A DNA stretch of 64,000 bases, taken from positions 61,721 to 125,720 of the forward strand of contig JAGXNO010000004.1 of assembly GCA_019894975.1 (NCBI GenBank), in the 5' to 3' direction. The translations under genes were made by a program, and so were the position numbers. The notes under the pieces are model-generated. The model was not told the DNA's origin. It was given only the letters and a program-made list of their open reading frames with translations, and did no database searches. The stretch is from Promethearchaeota archaeon. Lineage in GTDB: Archaea; Asgardarchaeota; Lokiarchaeia; Sigyniarchaeales; SOKP01. Of this stretch, positions 9,321 to 18,473 are shown piece after piece. Positions within the stretch are counted from its first letter, which is position 1; each line of letters begins with the position of its first letter.

Positions 9321-10308
9321 ATGACAGTAATAATCCAAAAAAGAGCTTACTTAACAATCGTAGCCGCATCAGTGAGATTTGCTAATGTCCGCATACCTAA
9401 AGATGATTGGTTAGAAGTGAGTGGTATTTTTACAGGTCGAAATGAAGGAAATGATGTTTTGGTTTCTAAAGCTTATCCCATTATGCATCAAGAACTAGAT
9501 AAAGATGCTGTTATCGATCAATACAAATGGTCAGATGAAGACTATGAATCACTTTATGTTATTGATGATGAAGCTTTTTCAAGAGATCCTCCTGAATTTG
9601 TTGTTGGTTGGTGGCACTCACATCCTGGTTTTATTTGAACTGGACTTACCAGACTTCAACTAAAAGGTTATGATGTCACATATCGATATTCGAACCACTC
9701 TCTCTTATCAGCAAAATAATCCTTTAGCAATTTCACTTGTATTTAATCCTCAAAGATTAATAAGACAAATTGAAGTTGCTGATAAAAAGGGAGACCCTGA
9801 TAAACAATTAAAAAATGATCCTGGGTTTAAAATTTTCCGATTAGATGATGTTAATAGTGGAACAGAAGCCTCTTATCATACTGCTGACTTTAAAATTGAA
9901 GAATATGAAAGCATGGAGCAGTTATTAAGGCTTACCCAAAAATTCATTGTTGATATAACTAATTTATTCCCAAAAGAGAAAGTTCCGCAAACTTATGAAA
10001 AAGTTGTGGATGAACGAATAGAACAATTAAACTCATTACTATTAGGTACTGAAGAATATTTAACAACATTAACCCGTCGTGGTGAAAAACATCGGATTCC
10101 CGAGGTACTAGAAAATCAAAATCAAGAAATTAACAGATTTATTGAAGAAACAAATAAGAAGATAGAGTTTATAAGAGAATTTATTGGATATTTAGAATTT
10201 AAAGAAAGAGACACTATAGTTCCTCAAGTGGAAAAGAATTTATCAAAGTGGGACGAGACTACGAAGGGTTTAGGAAAAAAGCTGAAAGATCTTTCCAAAA
10301 AGTTTTAA
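9321..10308 (+). CDS. JAMM/MPN-plus protein, interrupted by a 31-nt putative intron
   Basis: Two reading frames make one MPN protein. The first part (9321-9635) has E32 and GWWHSHPG with H99 and H101, then meets TGA at 9636. The second part, from 9667 in another frame, supplies the rest of the metal site, S-H-I-D, followed by DIRTTLSYQ. Joining 9635 to 9667 removes 31 nt and gives HSHP-GFIVMM-SHID, which is exactly the HxHP-x6-SxxD spacing of active JAMM enzymes. The spliced protein has 318 residues, with an MPN domain and a C-terminal helical region. If the interruption is not removed from the RNA, this is a pseudogene. It is divergent from the zinc-ribbon gene. See the intron entry. Confidence 0.7.
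9636..9666 (+). other. Putative 31-nt bulge-helix-bulge mRNA intron in a JAMM gene
   Basis: The interrupting segment begins with an in-frame TGA. It can be drawn as an archaeal bulge-helix-bulge site: central 4-bp helix TTTA (9630-9633) with TAAA (9661-9664), 5' bulge 9634-9636 and 3' bulge 9665-9667. Cutting after the second nucleotide of each bulge gives exon ends 9635 and 9667 and restores the frame. Inside, TTGAA-CTGG (9635-9643) pairs with CCAG (9649-9652) and TTCAA (9655-9659) around the loop ACTTA, with AC bulged. The region next to the 5' bulge is an internal loop, so this is a relaxed form of the motif. Alternatives are a frameshift mutation or an assembly error. Confidence 0.5.
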
Positions 10309-10445
10309 CCACTTTACAATCAAAAATATTTTTCATCTTATTTTTAATTTTGATAAATTTTTATTTGATTAAGCGTTAATTTGATTAAGAAAACTACGAG
10401 TCAAAATAATCGCTCTCTAGAGAAATAAAGATTGTATCTTCTATT

Positions 10446-12650
10446 ATGAAAAAACTTAATTTTCCATTCACAGCAATTCTCGGACAAGACAAGATGAAAA
10501 TGGGTTTAATTCTTAACCTAATTGATCCTTTAATTGGGGGAATCTTGATGACAGGTCAACAGGGTACAGGAAAAAGCACTGCTGTTAGAAGTCTCGTGGA
10601 ATTAATGCCCCAAATCGAAGTTATTAAAGGCTGCGATTTTTCTTGTGATCCTTATTCAGATGTAGATGATGTATGTGAAAACTGCAAAGAAAAAATCGAA
10701 AATAAAAATGTCGAAACGGAATTTAGAGACATGTGGTTGGTAAATCTACCTTTAGGGGTAACTGAGGACATGGTATGTGGCTCATTATCTATCGACAAGG
10801 TACTTACAGAGGGAATAAGAGCTTTACATCCTGGACTACTTGCTAAAGCAAATCGAGGAATTTTATATGTAGATGAAATTAATTTACTTCAGGATCATAT
10901 TGTTGATGTATTATTGGATTCTGCTGCTTCTGGTGTTAATATAATAGAAAGAGAGGGTATTTCAGTCTATCATCCCTCCAGATTCGTTCTTGTAGGAAGC
11001 ATGAATCCTGAAGAAGGAGACCTAAGACCACAAATTGCCGATCGTTTGGGTTTAGAGGTTCGGATCAAAGCCCCAAGAGATAATGAATTACGCGCTGAGA
11101 TAACCAAAAGAGTTATTAGTTTTGATGATAATCCAAAGGAATATATTAAACAATTTGAAAGTGACCAGGAAACACTCAGGAAGAAAATCATAAATGCTCG
11201 TAAGCTCGTAAAAGAAGTGCAAATACCTGGTTCAATATATGAATTTGTATCTAAAATCGTGAGTGAATTAGAAATATTCTCTCAAAGAGCAGATATTACT
11301 TTTATTCGATGTGCAAGAGCTAACGCTGCTTTAAATGCTAGGAAATTGATAACTAATGAAGATTTGACAGTAGCAATGGATTTGGTCTTTGAACACAGAA
11401 TTCAATCACTTCAATACGAAATGACTCCTGAAGAGATTAAATCTAAGATTGCAGAAGTTTATGGAAAAATTAAAGAAGCTTATGAAGATACGAATGTTCT
11501 TCAACCTAATCGAGAAACCGAGGGACCATTAAAACATGATGATGGGGAACAAAAAGAGTTTAAACGCCAATCTGTCGATCCTAATAAAGTAGATATCCCA
11601 GAATCAAGAGAACAGAAGCTCCCTCCGCCCAAATATCCTGATGATAAGAAGAGAAATCCTAAACCTGCTGGAGGTTGGAAAGTTAAAAATATTCCATATG
11701 ATGAAGATCTTCGATTTTTTGAAGCTAAAAATTCATCTCTACCATTTATATATCAAATGGAAAAAAAGATGACTTCCATCCTAGACAATATAAGAAAGGA
11801 TCGAAAGATTTCTGATTATGGAGGTAGAGGAATAGGTAGAAGAATTAAGATATCTTCATCTCAAAAAGGCAGATATGTATCATACAGATCACCTATGAGT
11901 GAACAGCCAAAACGGATTGCGTTAGATGCAACAATTAGGAATTATCTAAAAAATATAGCCTATAATGAAACTGATATAGATTTTCCAATACATTTTAACA
12001 AATATGATTTAATGGATAAGATTTATGAATACCGTGCTCCTTTAGCTCTTTTTTTTGTACTAGATAGTTCTGCATCCATGTATCATGTAATTAGACAAAT
12101 GACTGATGTAATATTAAGTCTGCATCGAGAAGGATATAGAAAAAGAGATAAAATATCTCTAATAATTTTTCGCGGTAAACAAGCTGTAGTTCTTCAGAAT
12201 CCCACTGTTAACTTTCAGATGGCGGTTAATAAATTGAAAAAGATCGAAGGTAAATCATACACACCCATGGCTGCAGCCCTTAAAAAGGTTTCAGATCTTA
12301 TCAAAATTGAAAAATTAAAGGATAGGAACATTATCCCAATTGTATTTGTATGTAGTGATTGTGGTGCTAATATTTCGGTCAAACATCCCGGTTTAATAGC
12401 TCAAGTTGAAACTGATTATATGTTAATTACAGAAGAACTGAAAGATTTAACAAAGAAATTATCAAAACAAAAAATACATATGGTGGTGCTGGAACCAAAA
12501 AAATCTTATGCTACTCAAGCTCTGGGGGTTCATACTTATTCCGCAGATAAAATTAAAAAGAATTTTAAAAAATATGCTGCTGCTCAGGTATATAAATTTA
12601 ACAAATACAATCCCAATTCATTAATTTTGGAATTGAAAAAAATTCTTTAG
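10446..12650 (+). CDS. Chelatase-type AAA+ ATPase fused to a VWA domain
   Basis: A 734-residue protein like a fusion of magnesium/cobalt chelatase I and D subunits. The AAA+ part (about 8-330) has Walker A GQQGTGKST (37-45), a Cys quartet typical of the ChlI/BchI insertion (C63, C67, C77, C80) and Walker B ILYVDEIN (139-146). A charged, proline-rich linker (about 350-420) leads to a VWA domain with MIDAS DSSAS at 540-544 and a later conserved Thr in KSYTPM. Such proteins insert metals into tetrapyrroles or act as MoxR/VWA-like chaperones for metalloenzymes. No tetrapyrrole genes lie nearby, so the substrate is open. It starts at ATG, 137 bp after the JAMM gene. Confidence 0.85.
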   Translation: MKKLNFPFTAILGQDKMKMGLILNLIDPLIGGILMTGQQGTGKSTAVRSLVELMPQIEVIKGCDFSCDPYSDVDDVCENCKEKIENKNVETEFRDMWLVNLPLGVTEDMVCGSLSIDKVLTEGIRALHPGLLAKANRGILYVDEINLLQDHIVDVLLDSAASGVNIIEREGISVYHPSRFVLVGSMNPEEGDLRPQIADRLGLEVRIKAPRDNELRAEITKRVISFDDNPKEYIKQFESDQETLRKKIINARKLVKEVQIPGSIYEFVSKIVSELEIFSQRADITFIRCARANAALNARKLITNEDLTVAMDLVFEHRIQSLQYEMTPEEIKSKIAEVYGKIKEAYEDTNVLQPNRETEGPLKHDDGEQKEFKRQSVDPNKVDIPESREQKLPPPKYPDDKKRNPKPAGGWKVKNIPYDEDLRFFEAKNSSLPFIYQMEKKMTSILDNIRKDRKISDYGGRGIGRRIKISSSQKGRYVSYRSPMSEQPKRIALDATIRNYLKNIAYNETDIDFPIHFNKYDLMDKIYEYRAPLALFFVLDSSASMYHVIRQMTDVILSLHREGYRKRDKISLIIFRGKQAVVLQNPTVNFQMAVNKLKKIEGKSYTPMAAALKKVSDLIKIEKLKDRNIIPIVFVCSDCGANISVKHPGLIAQVETDYMLITEELKDLTKKLSKQKIHMVVLEPKKSYATQALGVHTYSADKIKKNFKKYAAAQVYKFNKYNPNSLILELKKIL

Positions 12651-12735
12651 TTGTTAAAATATTTAATACACTTCAACAAAAGGTATAAAGGATTTCCTAG
12701 AAACTTCTTAAATTTTCTATTCTTAATGAAAATAG

Positions 12736-13983
12736 ATGGTAGATAAGACGAATTCTATTCTTGTAGTAGGCTTCAATACAAGACCGTTAGCTTATTCTTT
12801 GAATAAAGCAGGATATGAAATATATGCTGTAGATTTTTTTGGTGATTTGGATCTTTATCCAAGTGTGAAAGATAGTCTAATCTTGACTAAAGAGTTAGCA
12901 ACTAATTACGATTCAATTAAAAACAAATATGCTAAGCTATTTCCTGATTTTACAATAAAAATGTTGGAAAAGTATCCAGAAATAGATTATTTGATAATTG
13001 GAAGTGGATTAGATGATGCTTACAAAGAACGAGAAGATATTTTAAACGAAATACACAATGAGAAATATAAAATTATAAGTTTGAATAATGATGTAAAAAC
13101 AATCAAAAGAGCTCGTGATATTGAATTTATTTTCAAAAGGTTAAAAGCTCACGAATTTCGTGTCCCCTTTACCATATCTTATGATGGTTTAGAAAATTAT
13201 AGCAATAATCTTAGATTTCCATGTGTCCTCAAGAAAAAGAGGAGTGCTGGGGGAATAAATATTTTCAATATCAAAAATCCTGAGGAATTTTCGGCCATAA
13301 TTAAAAATTTAAAACTTAGGCAGTTTAATCCTTTAGACTGGGCGATTCAAGAATATATTAAAGGAATTCCTATTAGTTGTACAACTATATCAAATGGTAA
13401 AGAATGTGAAGTTATTTCGATAAATCAACAAATTATTGGGGAACAATTTTTAAATTCCCCAAAAGAGTTTATGTATTGTGGGAATATTGTACCTGCGGAT
13501 CTACAGGAAAGTGATGAACAACAAATATCCAAATTATCTATAATGCTATCAATTGAATTAGGTTTAAAAGGAATAAACGGGTTTGATTTTGTTTTGAAAG
13601 ACCATCGCCCATTTCTAATGGAAATAAATCCAAGAATCCCCGGGTCGATTAGAGCATCTGAAACAAGTTTAGGTTTGAATCTAATGGATTTACACATAAA
13701 AAGTTTTGCCCAAAATAAATGGGATAAAATTAAAAGTCAACTTAAATCATCAAAATTTAACTGCTATTCAACGAAATTTATATTTTTTGCCCCTAAGGAA
13801 ATCTATAAAACCCAAATTGTAAAAATAAATAACCTTGAAGGTATACATGATAAAACTGAACCAATAAGGAGTATATTAAAGGGGGAGCCTGTATGTACCA
13901 TTTTAGTTAAGAATAAAGTAAAATCGGAATCTTATAATAAAGCTTTAGAGATTGTCTCTAAAATCAATGAAATTATTGAATAA
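12736..13983 (+). CDS. ATP-grasp family ligase
   Basis: A 415-residue ATP-grasp enzyme. The N-terminal Rossmann-like part begins ILVVGFNTRPLAYSLNKAGY. The ATP-binding core has PCVLKKKRSAGG (about 161-172), a QEYIKG stretch, and the metal/ATP site FLMEINPRIPGS near residues 293-304. It resembles the archaeal COG2232-type predicted ATP-dependent carboligases, for which the substrate is not firmly known. The stop overlaps the convergent Roadblock gene by 11 bp. Confidence 0.82.
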   Translation: MVDKTNSILVVGFNTRPLAYSLNKAGYEIYAVDFFGDLDLYPSVKDSLILTKELATNYDSIKNKYAKLFPDFTIKMLEKYPEIDYLIIGSGLDDAYKEREDILNEIHNEKYKIISLNNDVKTIKRARDIEFIFKRLKAHEFRVPFTISYDGLENYSNNLRFPCVLKKKRSAGGINIFNIKNPEEFSAIIKNLKLRQFNPLDWAIQEYIKGIPISCTTISNGKECEVISINQQIIGEQFLNSPKEFMYCGNIVPADLQESDEQQISKLSIMLSIELGLKGINGFDFVLKDHRPFLMEINPRIPGSIRASETSLGLNLMDLHIKSFAQNKWDKIKSQLKSSKFNCYSTKFIFFAPKEIYKTQIVKINNLEGIHDKTEPIRSILKGEPVCTILVKNKVKSESYNKALEIVSKINEIIE

Positions 13984-14710
13984 TTGCTTTAATTTTGGCG
14001 ATAATTTGGTTTAATTTCCTCTCATCCGCTTCTGGAACTGCTAATGCAAGAATACGATTCTCATCCAAATCGTGAATAATGACAGATCCGTTATCCCCGC
14101 CGATTATAGAATACTCCATTCCACTTTCTAATAAAACACCTGATAAATTATATAGCGCTGCAACCATGGCTGATAGAATCGGTTCGGGCATAGTTGATTG
14201 AATTTTTATTGGTAAACCATCTTTTGTAATTATCGCTAGTACAAGGGTGTTAGGTATTGCTCTTTTCAATCCTTTGAATATCTCCTCTTTAAGGATATCA
14301 GAAGTCTCGATTATTGCCGAAATTTGTAAAGCTAATTTTTGTAATCTATTTATATGTGAATCCAATCCTTCAAGTTCTGCTAATTCTCGATTCAAATAAG
14401 TTATCATCGTAATATTTCCTGTGAGAATCGATAAGACAATTCGATCTTTCCCCGTAATTAAATTATATGCTACATCTTGGTTTAAGGAATCTTTTAACAT
14501 TTTAGACGAAAGGAATACTAAACTACTATTAGCTGCTGTAATCTCCCCCATTGTCATTTTAATCGACTTTTTAAACATATTTGCAATTTTAGTGCCTTCA
14601 GGAGTTCCAACATTAATTCCTAATAAAGCAGACGTTGATTCGAGTTCCTTTTCGAGGATATTAGATATATCCGATTCTAATTCCTCAAGAATCTTATCTT
14701 GTTCTTCCAT
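13973..14710 (-). CDS. Roadblock/LC7 domain protein
   Basis: A 245-residue protein. The C-terminal half (about 120-245) is a Roadblock/LC7 domain: a helix, then strands reading NTLVLAIITKDGLPI and YSIIGGDNGSVIIHDLDENRILALAVP, and a final helix. The N-terminal half (about 45-120) may be a second, divergent domain of the same fold, after a short acidic helix. In eukaryotes and Myxococcus such proteins bind small GTPases (Ragulator/LAMTOR, MglB). A Rab-like GTPase lies at 37.1 kb, but a link is only inference. The start is ATG; the 3' end overlaps the ATP-grasp gene by 11 bp. Confidence 0.85.
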   Translation of the reverse strand: MEEQDKILEELESDISNILEKELESTSALLGINVGTPEGTKIANMFKKSIKMTMGEITAANSSLVFLSSKMLKDSLNQDVAYNLITGKDRIVLSILTGNITMITYLNRELAELEGLDSHINRLQKLALQISAIIETSDILKEEIFKGLKRAIPNTLVLAIITKDGLPIKIQSTMPEPILSAMVAALYNLSGVLLESGMEYSIIGGDNGSVIIHDLDENRILALAVPEADERKLNQIIAKIKAIIQ

Positions 14711-14778
14711 GAATCTATATTGTATATCTGAACATAAAAAGATAGTCTAATAATTCAGTAATAATAATAAAATTGTAT

Positions 14779-15894
14779 ATGGAAATAAAATCTAATATTT
14801 ATATCATAATATTAGCTGCGGGGATAGCCACCAGATTAAAACCCCTCTCTGAAAAGATCCCAAAACCATTAATAGCTATTAGTGGTAAAACCCTTATATT
14901 CCGGATTATCTCGAATTTTAAAGAAGCAGGATTTAATAAATTCTGTATTGTTCTAGGTTATAAAAATGGGTTGGTTAAAAAGGAAATTTTAAAGATTAAA
15001 GATATTGAGGCGGATTTTATCGTTCAAAAAGAACCTACTGGTATGGCTGATGCTATTGCCTTCGCTATTAATTCCATCTTACTAAACCATAATGATGCCT
15101 CAAAATTCTTTATTACTGCAGCAGATATTATTTTCTCTAAAGAAGAGCTCTTGAAAATGTTTGAACTTCATAAAAAAGCTGATATTGTTTTAAGTTTGAT
15201 GAAATCTAATGATCTTGAGATTGCTAAAAGTCATGCAAATGTTAAAATATCAAAAGATTCAGGCTTAAGTAAAGATATCGATGAAAATCAAGGTTTAAGC
15301 TTAATCGATATAATTGAGAAACCGAAACCACAGGAGATTATGAGTGATTATTATTCATTGCCATTATATCTAACTAATCTGGAAATCTTGAGATATTTTA
15401 AGAATTTAGAAATATCTGAGCGTGGGGAAAGAGAATTTCAAGATGTTCTAAAAAATGCAATGCAAAATCATCTAGATATTCGAGGTATAAGAATTCTAAC
15501 TCCATTAATTACCGCAGAGAATATAGGGGAATTTCATTTAACCTGCTTACAAGATATAATTAGAATGAATAAAAGATTTTTAGTTGAAATTAAGAAGAAC
15601 TCGTTTAAAGGAAAAAAACCAAACATTATTGAACCATTAAGATTCGGAAACGATGTTAAAATCGGAGATAAATTGAAATTAGGCCCGTATGTTATTATTG
15701 GTGATTCATCCACTATAGGGGATTTTTCTGAGTTGTCCAATACAATTCTATTTAACAAGGTAAATTTAGGAAAATTCTGTGCATTAGAATGGTGTATTAT
15801 TGATGAGGGTGTATCTCTACCAGATAACTATTGTGCAAAAAATTGTTTTATCACGCGAGATAACAAAAATGATTTAGAAATCATAAATTTTTAA
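14779..15894 (+). CDS. Sugar-phosphate nucleotidyltransferase with left-handed beta-helix
   Basis: A 371-residue protein with an N-terminal nucleotidyltransferase domain (about 5-245) that starts IIILAAGIATRLKPLSEKIPKPL, the pyrophosphorylase loop with its catalytic Arg and Lys. The C-terminal part (about 275-360) has hexapeptide-type repeats (GDDVKIG-like, VIIGDSSTIGD) of a left-handed beta-helix. This layout matches archaeal GlmU/RmlA-like enzymes that make NDP-sugars. The sugar cannot be assigned. A TTG two codons upstream (14773) is possible, but ATG at 14779 is preferred. Confidence 0.85.
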   Translation: MEIKSNIYIIILAAGIATRLKPLSEKIPKPLIAISGKTLIFRIISNFKEAGFNKFCIVLGYKNGLVKKEILKIKDIEADFIVQKEPTGMADAIAFAINSILLNHNDASKFFITAADIIFSKEELLKMFELHKKADIVLSLMKSNDLEIAKSHANVKISKDSGLSKDIDENQGLSLIDIIEKPKPQEIMSDYYSLPLYLTNLEILRYFKNLEISERGEREFQDVLKNAMQNHLDIRGIRILTPLITAENIGEFHLTCLQDIIRMNKRFLVEIKKNSFKGKKPNIIEPLRFGNDVKIGDKLKLGPYVIIGDSSTIGDFSELSNTILFNKVNLGKFCALEWCIIDEGVSLPDNYCAKNCFITRDNKNDLEIINF

Positions 15895-15945
15895 ACTTTA
15901 CTTGGTATAGTAAATATTATAAATAGGAATTATTGTGATTTTGGT

Positions 15946-16758
15946 ATGGATGAGTATGAACGAATTAATGAATTGAAGAAGCTCTTAGAGACAAAAGAAA
16001 GGCTACTTCGTTTAAAAGACGAACAGGTACAAACTCTGGAAAATTCTTTAAAGTGGAAAGATGAGCAAATAAAAACACTGGAAAGTTCGCTAAGGATAAA
16101 AGATGAAAAGGCCAGCACACTAGAAAAAACAATTGAATTAAAAGAGGATGATATTAGGAAATTAACAGCAACTTCAATAAATAAAGATACTCTAAATGAA
16201 AAAGACGAGAAAATTTATCAGCTAGAAAAAGAATTAGAAATCCTTAACGATGAGTTAGCTAAAGCAGATGAAGATTTAGAAAGTTTAGAGCTTGAAAATG
16301 AGAAATTAAGAAAAGAGGAATCAAGTTCAACCGATAAAATTATCGATTTTACTAACGTAAAAATCACTAAAACCGAAATTCTTGAAAAGATGAGAGAAAT
16401 GCTTCCAAACGCTATCTCTAATGTAACCATTGTCGTCCCAGGAATAGAAGATTTGCAAGACCTGTACTTATATGAGGTTAGATCTTCTGTCGCTATGAAT
16501 ATCTGCTGCTCAATTAATCTTGAAAATGATGAACATTCTGAGCTCCATCAAGAATTCGAATCTTTAGATAATATTACAATCAAAAATTATGAACAAAAGG
16601 ATAGGATAGGTATTGTTAGAGATGCAGAAGAATTACTTATTGGAGTTATAGGTTCTTCAGAAACGAATCATTTAGTATCGCATACAAAAGATCCCAAGCA
16701 TATTCGATTGTTAAATTCATTGATAACCGAAGCTTGGATACGAAGCAGGAAAGTATAG
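15946..16758 (+). CDS. Coiled-coil protein with TrmB-like C-terminal domain
   Basis: A 270-residue protein. Residues 1-125 are a nearly perfect coiled coil with an about 14-residue repeating pattern (LKDEQVQTLENSLKWKDEQI type). Residues 135-270 form a globular domain: a helix, NVTIVVPGIED, a strand-rich middle, and DRIGIVRDAEELLIGVIG. That last stretch resembles the effector domain of TrmB-family transcription factors. No DNA-binding domain precedes it here. A related effector-like domain is present in the long coiled-coil protein at 50264-52204. The function is unknown. Confidence 0.7.
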   Translation: MDEYERINELKKLLETKERLLRLKDEQVQTLENSLKWKDEQIKTLESSLRIKDEKASTLEKTIELKEDDIRKLTATSINKDTLNEKDEKIYQLEKELEILNDELAKADEDLESLELENEKLRKEESSSTDKIIDFTNVKITKTEILEKMREMLPNAISNVTIVVPGIEDLQDLYLYEVRSSVAMNICCSINLENDEHSELHQEFESLDNITIKNYEQKDRIGIVRDAEELLIGVIGSSETNHLVSHTKDPKHIRLLNSLITEAWIRSRKV

Positions 16759-16784
16759 AACTGCACATGTAAAATATTTTGAAA

Positions 16785-17501
16785 TTAAAAGAAAGGACAT
16801 TTCCCTTTCTCACATTTATCATTTATTTCTGAGAAATTACATTTATTATGCTCATAATTCATTTCAATGTTAAATTTCTCTTTTAAAAAGTCGAGTGTTT
16901 CACATATTGCTAATTTAACTGATCGTTTGCAACAATGCTCCAAATTATCCGCTATTTTAGCTAATGATTTTGAGGTCATTTCATTTGCAAGTGACCTCTG
17001 TGTGTTTGTTGAAGGCGTTGCTCCTGTCATAATACTAACTGCTATCCCAAATCCCATGCCTGCTCCACAAGAATCATAAAACCCACACCATCCTCCTGGT
17101 ATTTTAGACGCCCTTCTAATCCCTTCTTTAATATCAAACGGGGTAATGTCATCGCCATTTACCTTTTTTATATCATTATTTTTAAGGGCGGTTAGAATCA
17201 CCGCGGGAGTCAATACATGGTGTTCGGGACCATAAACCTTAAATTTATGATGTTTCATTATCAAATCTGCTAATTTAAAAGGATCTTTGATATTTGTTTC
17301 TTCACAAATTCTTTCGATAATTTCAATTGGATTTTTAGAATGACAATTATCACAAATATAATGTCCTTTTTCGCAGTAAATATTAGTAGTGAAAGACTCT
17401 TCACAGAACATACAGGTTAAATTCCGATGATTTTTCGGATCTGTTGCATATACCAAATTCCCCCCGCAAAATTCACACTTATCACTCTTTTTCTCTTTCA
17501 T
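16785..17501 (-). CDS. DUF5714 cysteine-rich protein
   Basis: A 238-residue protein with an N-terminal zinc-binding region (CEFCGG, CMFCEE, CDNCHS; residues about 8-60). It is followed by the DUF5714 core, which includes GPEHHVLTPAVILTAL and GGWCGFYDSCGAGMGFGIAVSI. A pair of Cys (HCCKRS) and a Cys-rich tail (KCEKGKCPFF) follow. The family occurs in methanogens and other anaerobes and is often linked to radical-SAM proteins; its reaction is not established. An upstream TTG at 17507 is possible but ATG at 17501 is preferred. It lies 19 bp downstream of the PHP-domain gene on the same strand... the gap suggests co-transcription. Confidence 0.75.
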   Translation of the reverse strand: MKEKKSDKCEFCGGNLVYATDPKNHRNLTCMFCEESFTTNIYCEKGHYICDNCHSKNPIEIIERICEETNIKDPFKLADLIMKHHKFKVYGPEHHVLTPAVILTALKNNDIKKVNGDDITPFDIKEGIRRASKIPGGWCGFYDSCGAGMGFGIAVSIMTGATPSTNTQRSLANEMTSKSLAKIADNLEHCCKRSVKLAICETLDFLKEKFNIEMNYEHNKCNFSEINDKCEKGKCPFF

Positions 17502-17520
17502 TTTCAATCATCCTTAATAT

Positions 17521-18372
17521 TTAAATTTCTATAAATGTCCTTTTTCTATTATGATAATGTGCTAATTCACTATATCCTATCCTTTTTAAGATTTCTATCA
17601 TCTTATCAAATTTCCACGCAATCTCTTCTGGCCTATGGGCATCTGATCCTAATAAAACAGGGATATCAAGAAAGAACATCTCCTTTATAATTTGTACACT
17701 CGGATATTGTTCTTTACAATCTTTCCTCAATCCCCCTGTATTAATTTCCATTGCTACACCTTTTTTCTTAATTTGCTCAAGGGTCCTCATCATTTCCTCA
17801 TATACTTTCTCTTTATCTGTTGGGATATCATTAAATTTCTTTGGTAAATCAAAATGGGAAATTATATCAAAATCGAATTTGTCTGAATTTACCATTTTTT
17901 GTATCGACTGGTAATAGAATAAGTACACCGCATCGACTCCATAATACTCATATTCTTTTCTGAATCGGGAATCATCAAATCCCCATGCTCCTCTCCCATT
18001 AAAAAAGTTTAATATATGTATTGAACCTAAAATAAAATCTAACCTTTTTTTAATGGGATTTAAGTGAGTATTTAAAGCTGATTCTTGGTTTTTAAAATAA
18101 TCTATTTCAAAACCAATTCTAACAGTGATATCTTGTTTATATTTCTCTTTCAATTCCTCAGAGGTTGTTAGATATTTTTCGATTTCAGGTAGTGCTATAG
18201 CATATTCTTCATAAGGAATTCTCTCAATATCATTTAGAAATTCATAAGGAAAATGATCACTGACTCCGATTGTTTTTAATTTGAATTCTATCGCAATCTT
18301 CACATATTCCTCAATTTTACCGACTGCATGTTTGCACCCTTGGTTGTGAGTGTGCCAGTCTCCATATGCCAT
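17521..18372 (-). CDS. Histidinol-phosphatase-like PHP-domain protein
   Basis: A 283-residue PHP-family metallophosphoesterase. The metal ligands are visible in order: DWHTHNQGCKH (5-15), GVSDHFPY (37-44), GFEIDY (about 87-92), GSIHILNF (about 115-122), ISHFDLPK (about 170) and GSDAHRPE (about 245-252). This set and length fit the HisJ/HisK family of histidinol phosphatases. No other his genes lie nearby, so another phosphate monoester is possible. The start is ATG. Confidence 0.85.
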   Translation of the reverse strand: MAYGDWHTHNQGCKHAVGKIEEYVKIAIEFKLKTIGVSDHFPYEFLNDIERIPYEEYAIALPEIEKYLTTSEELKEKYKQDITVRIGFEIDYFKNQESALNTHLNPIKKRLDFILGSIHILNFFNGRGAWGFDDSRFRKEYEYYGVDAVYLFYYQSIQKMVNSDKFDFDIISHFDLPKKFNDIPTDKEKVYEEMMRTLEQIKKKGVAMEINTGGLRKDCKEQYPSVQIIKEMFFLDIPVLLGSDAHRPEEIAWKFDKMIEILKRIGYSELAHYHNRKRTFIEI

Positions 18373-18473
18373 TGAATAAAGATAATAGTCAAATTAAGAT
18401 AAAAATAATTATTCTAGAAGATAAACTGTTTATATTTATAATGGAATATAAAATAATTTGAAGGTAATCCTAT

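Noticed and set aside
9600..9690. Programmed frameshift or stop readthrough in the JAMM gene
   Set aside because: The second frame also has a TAA at 9661, so no single shift or readthrough joins the two parts. Removal of 31 nt is the simplest way to restore the motif.
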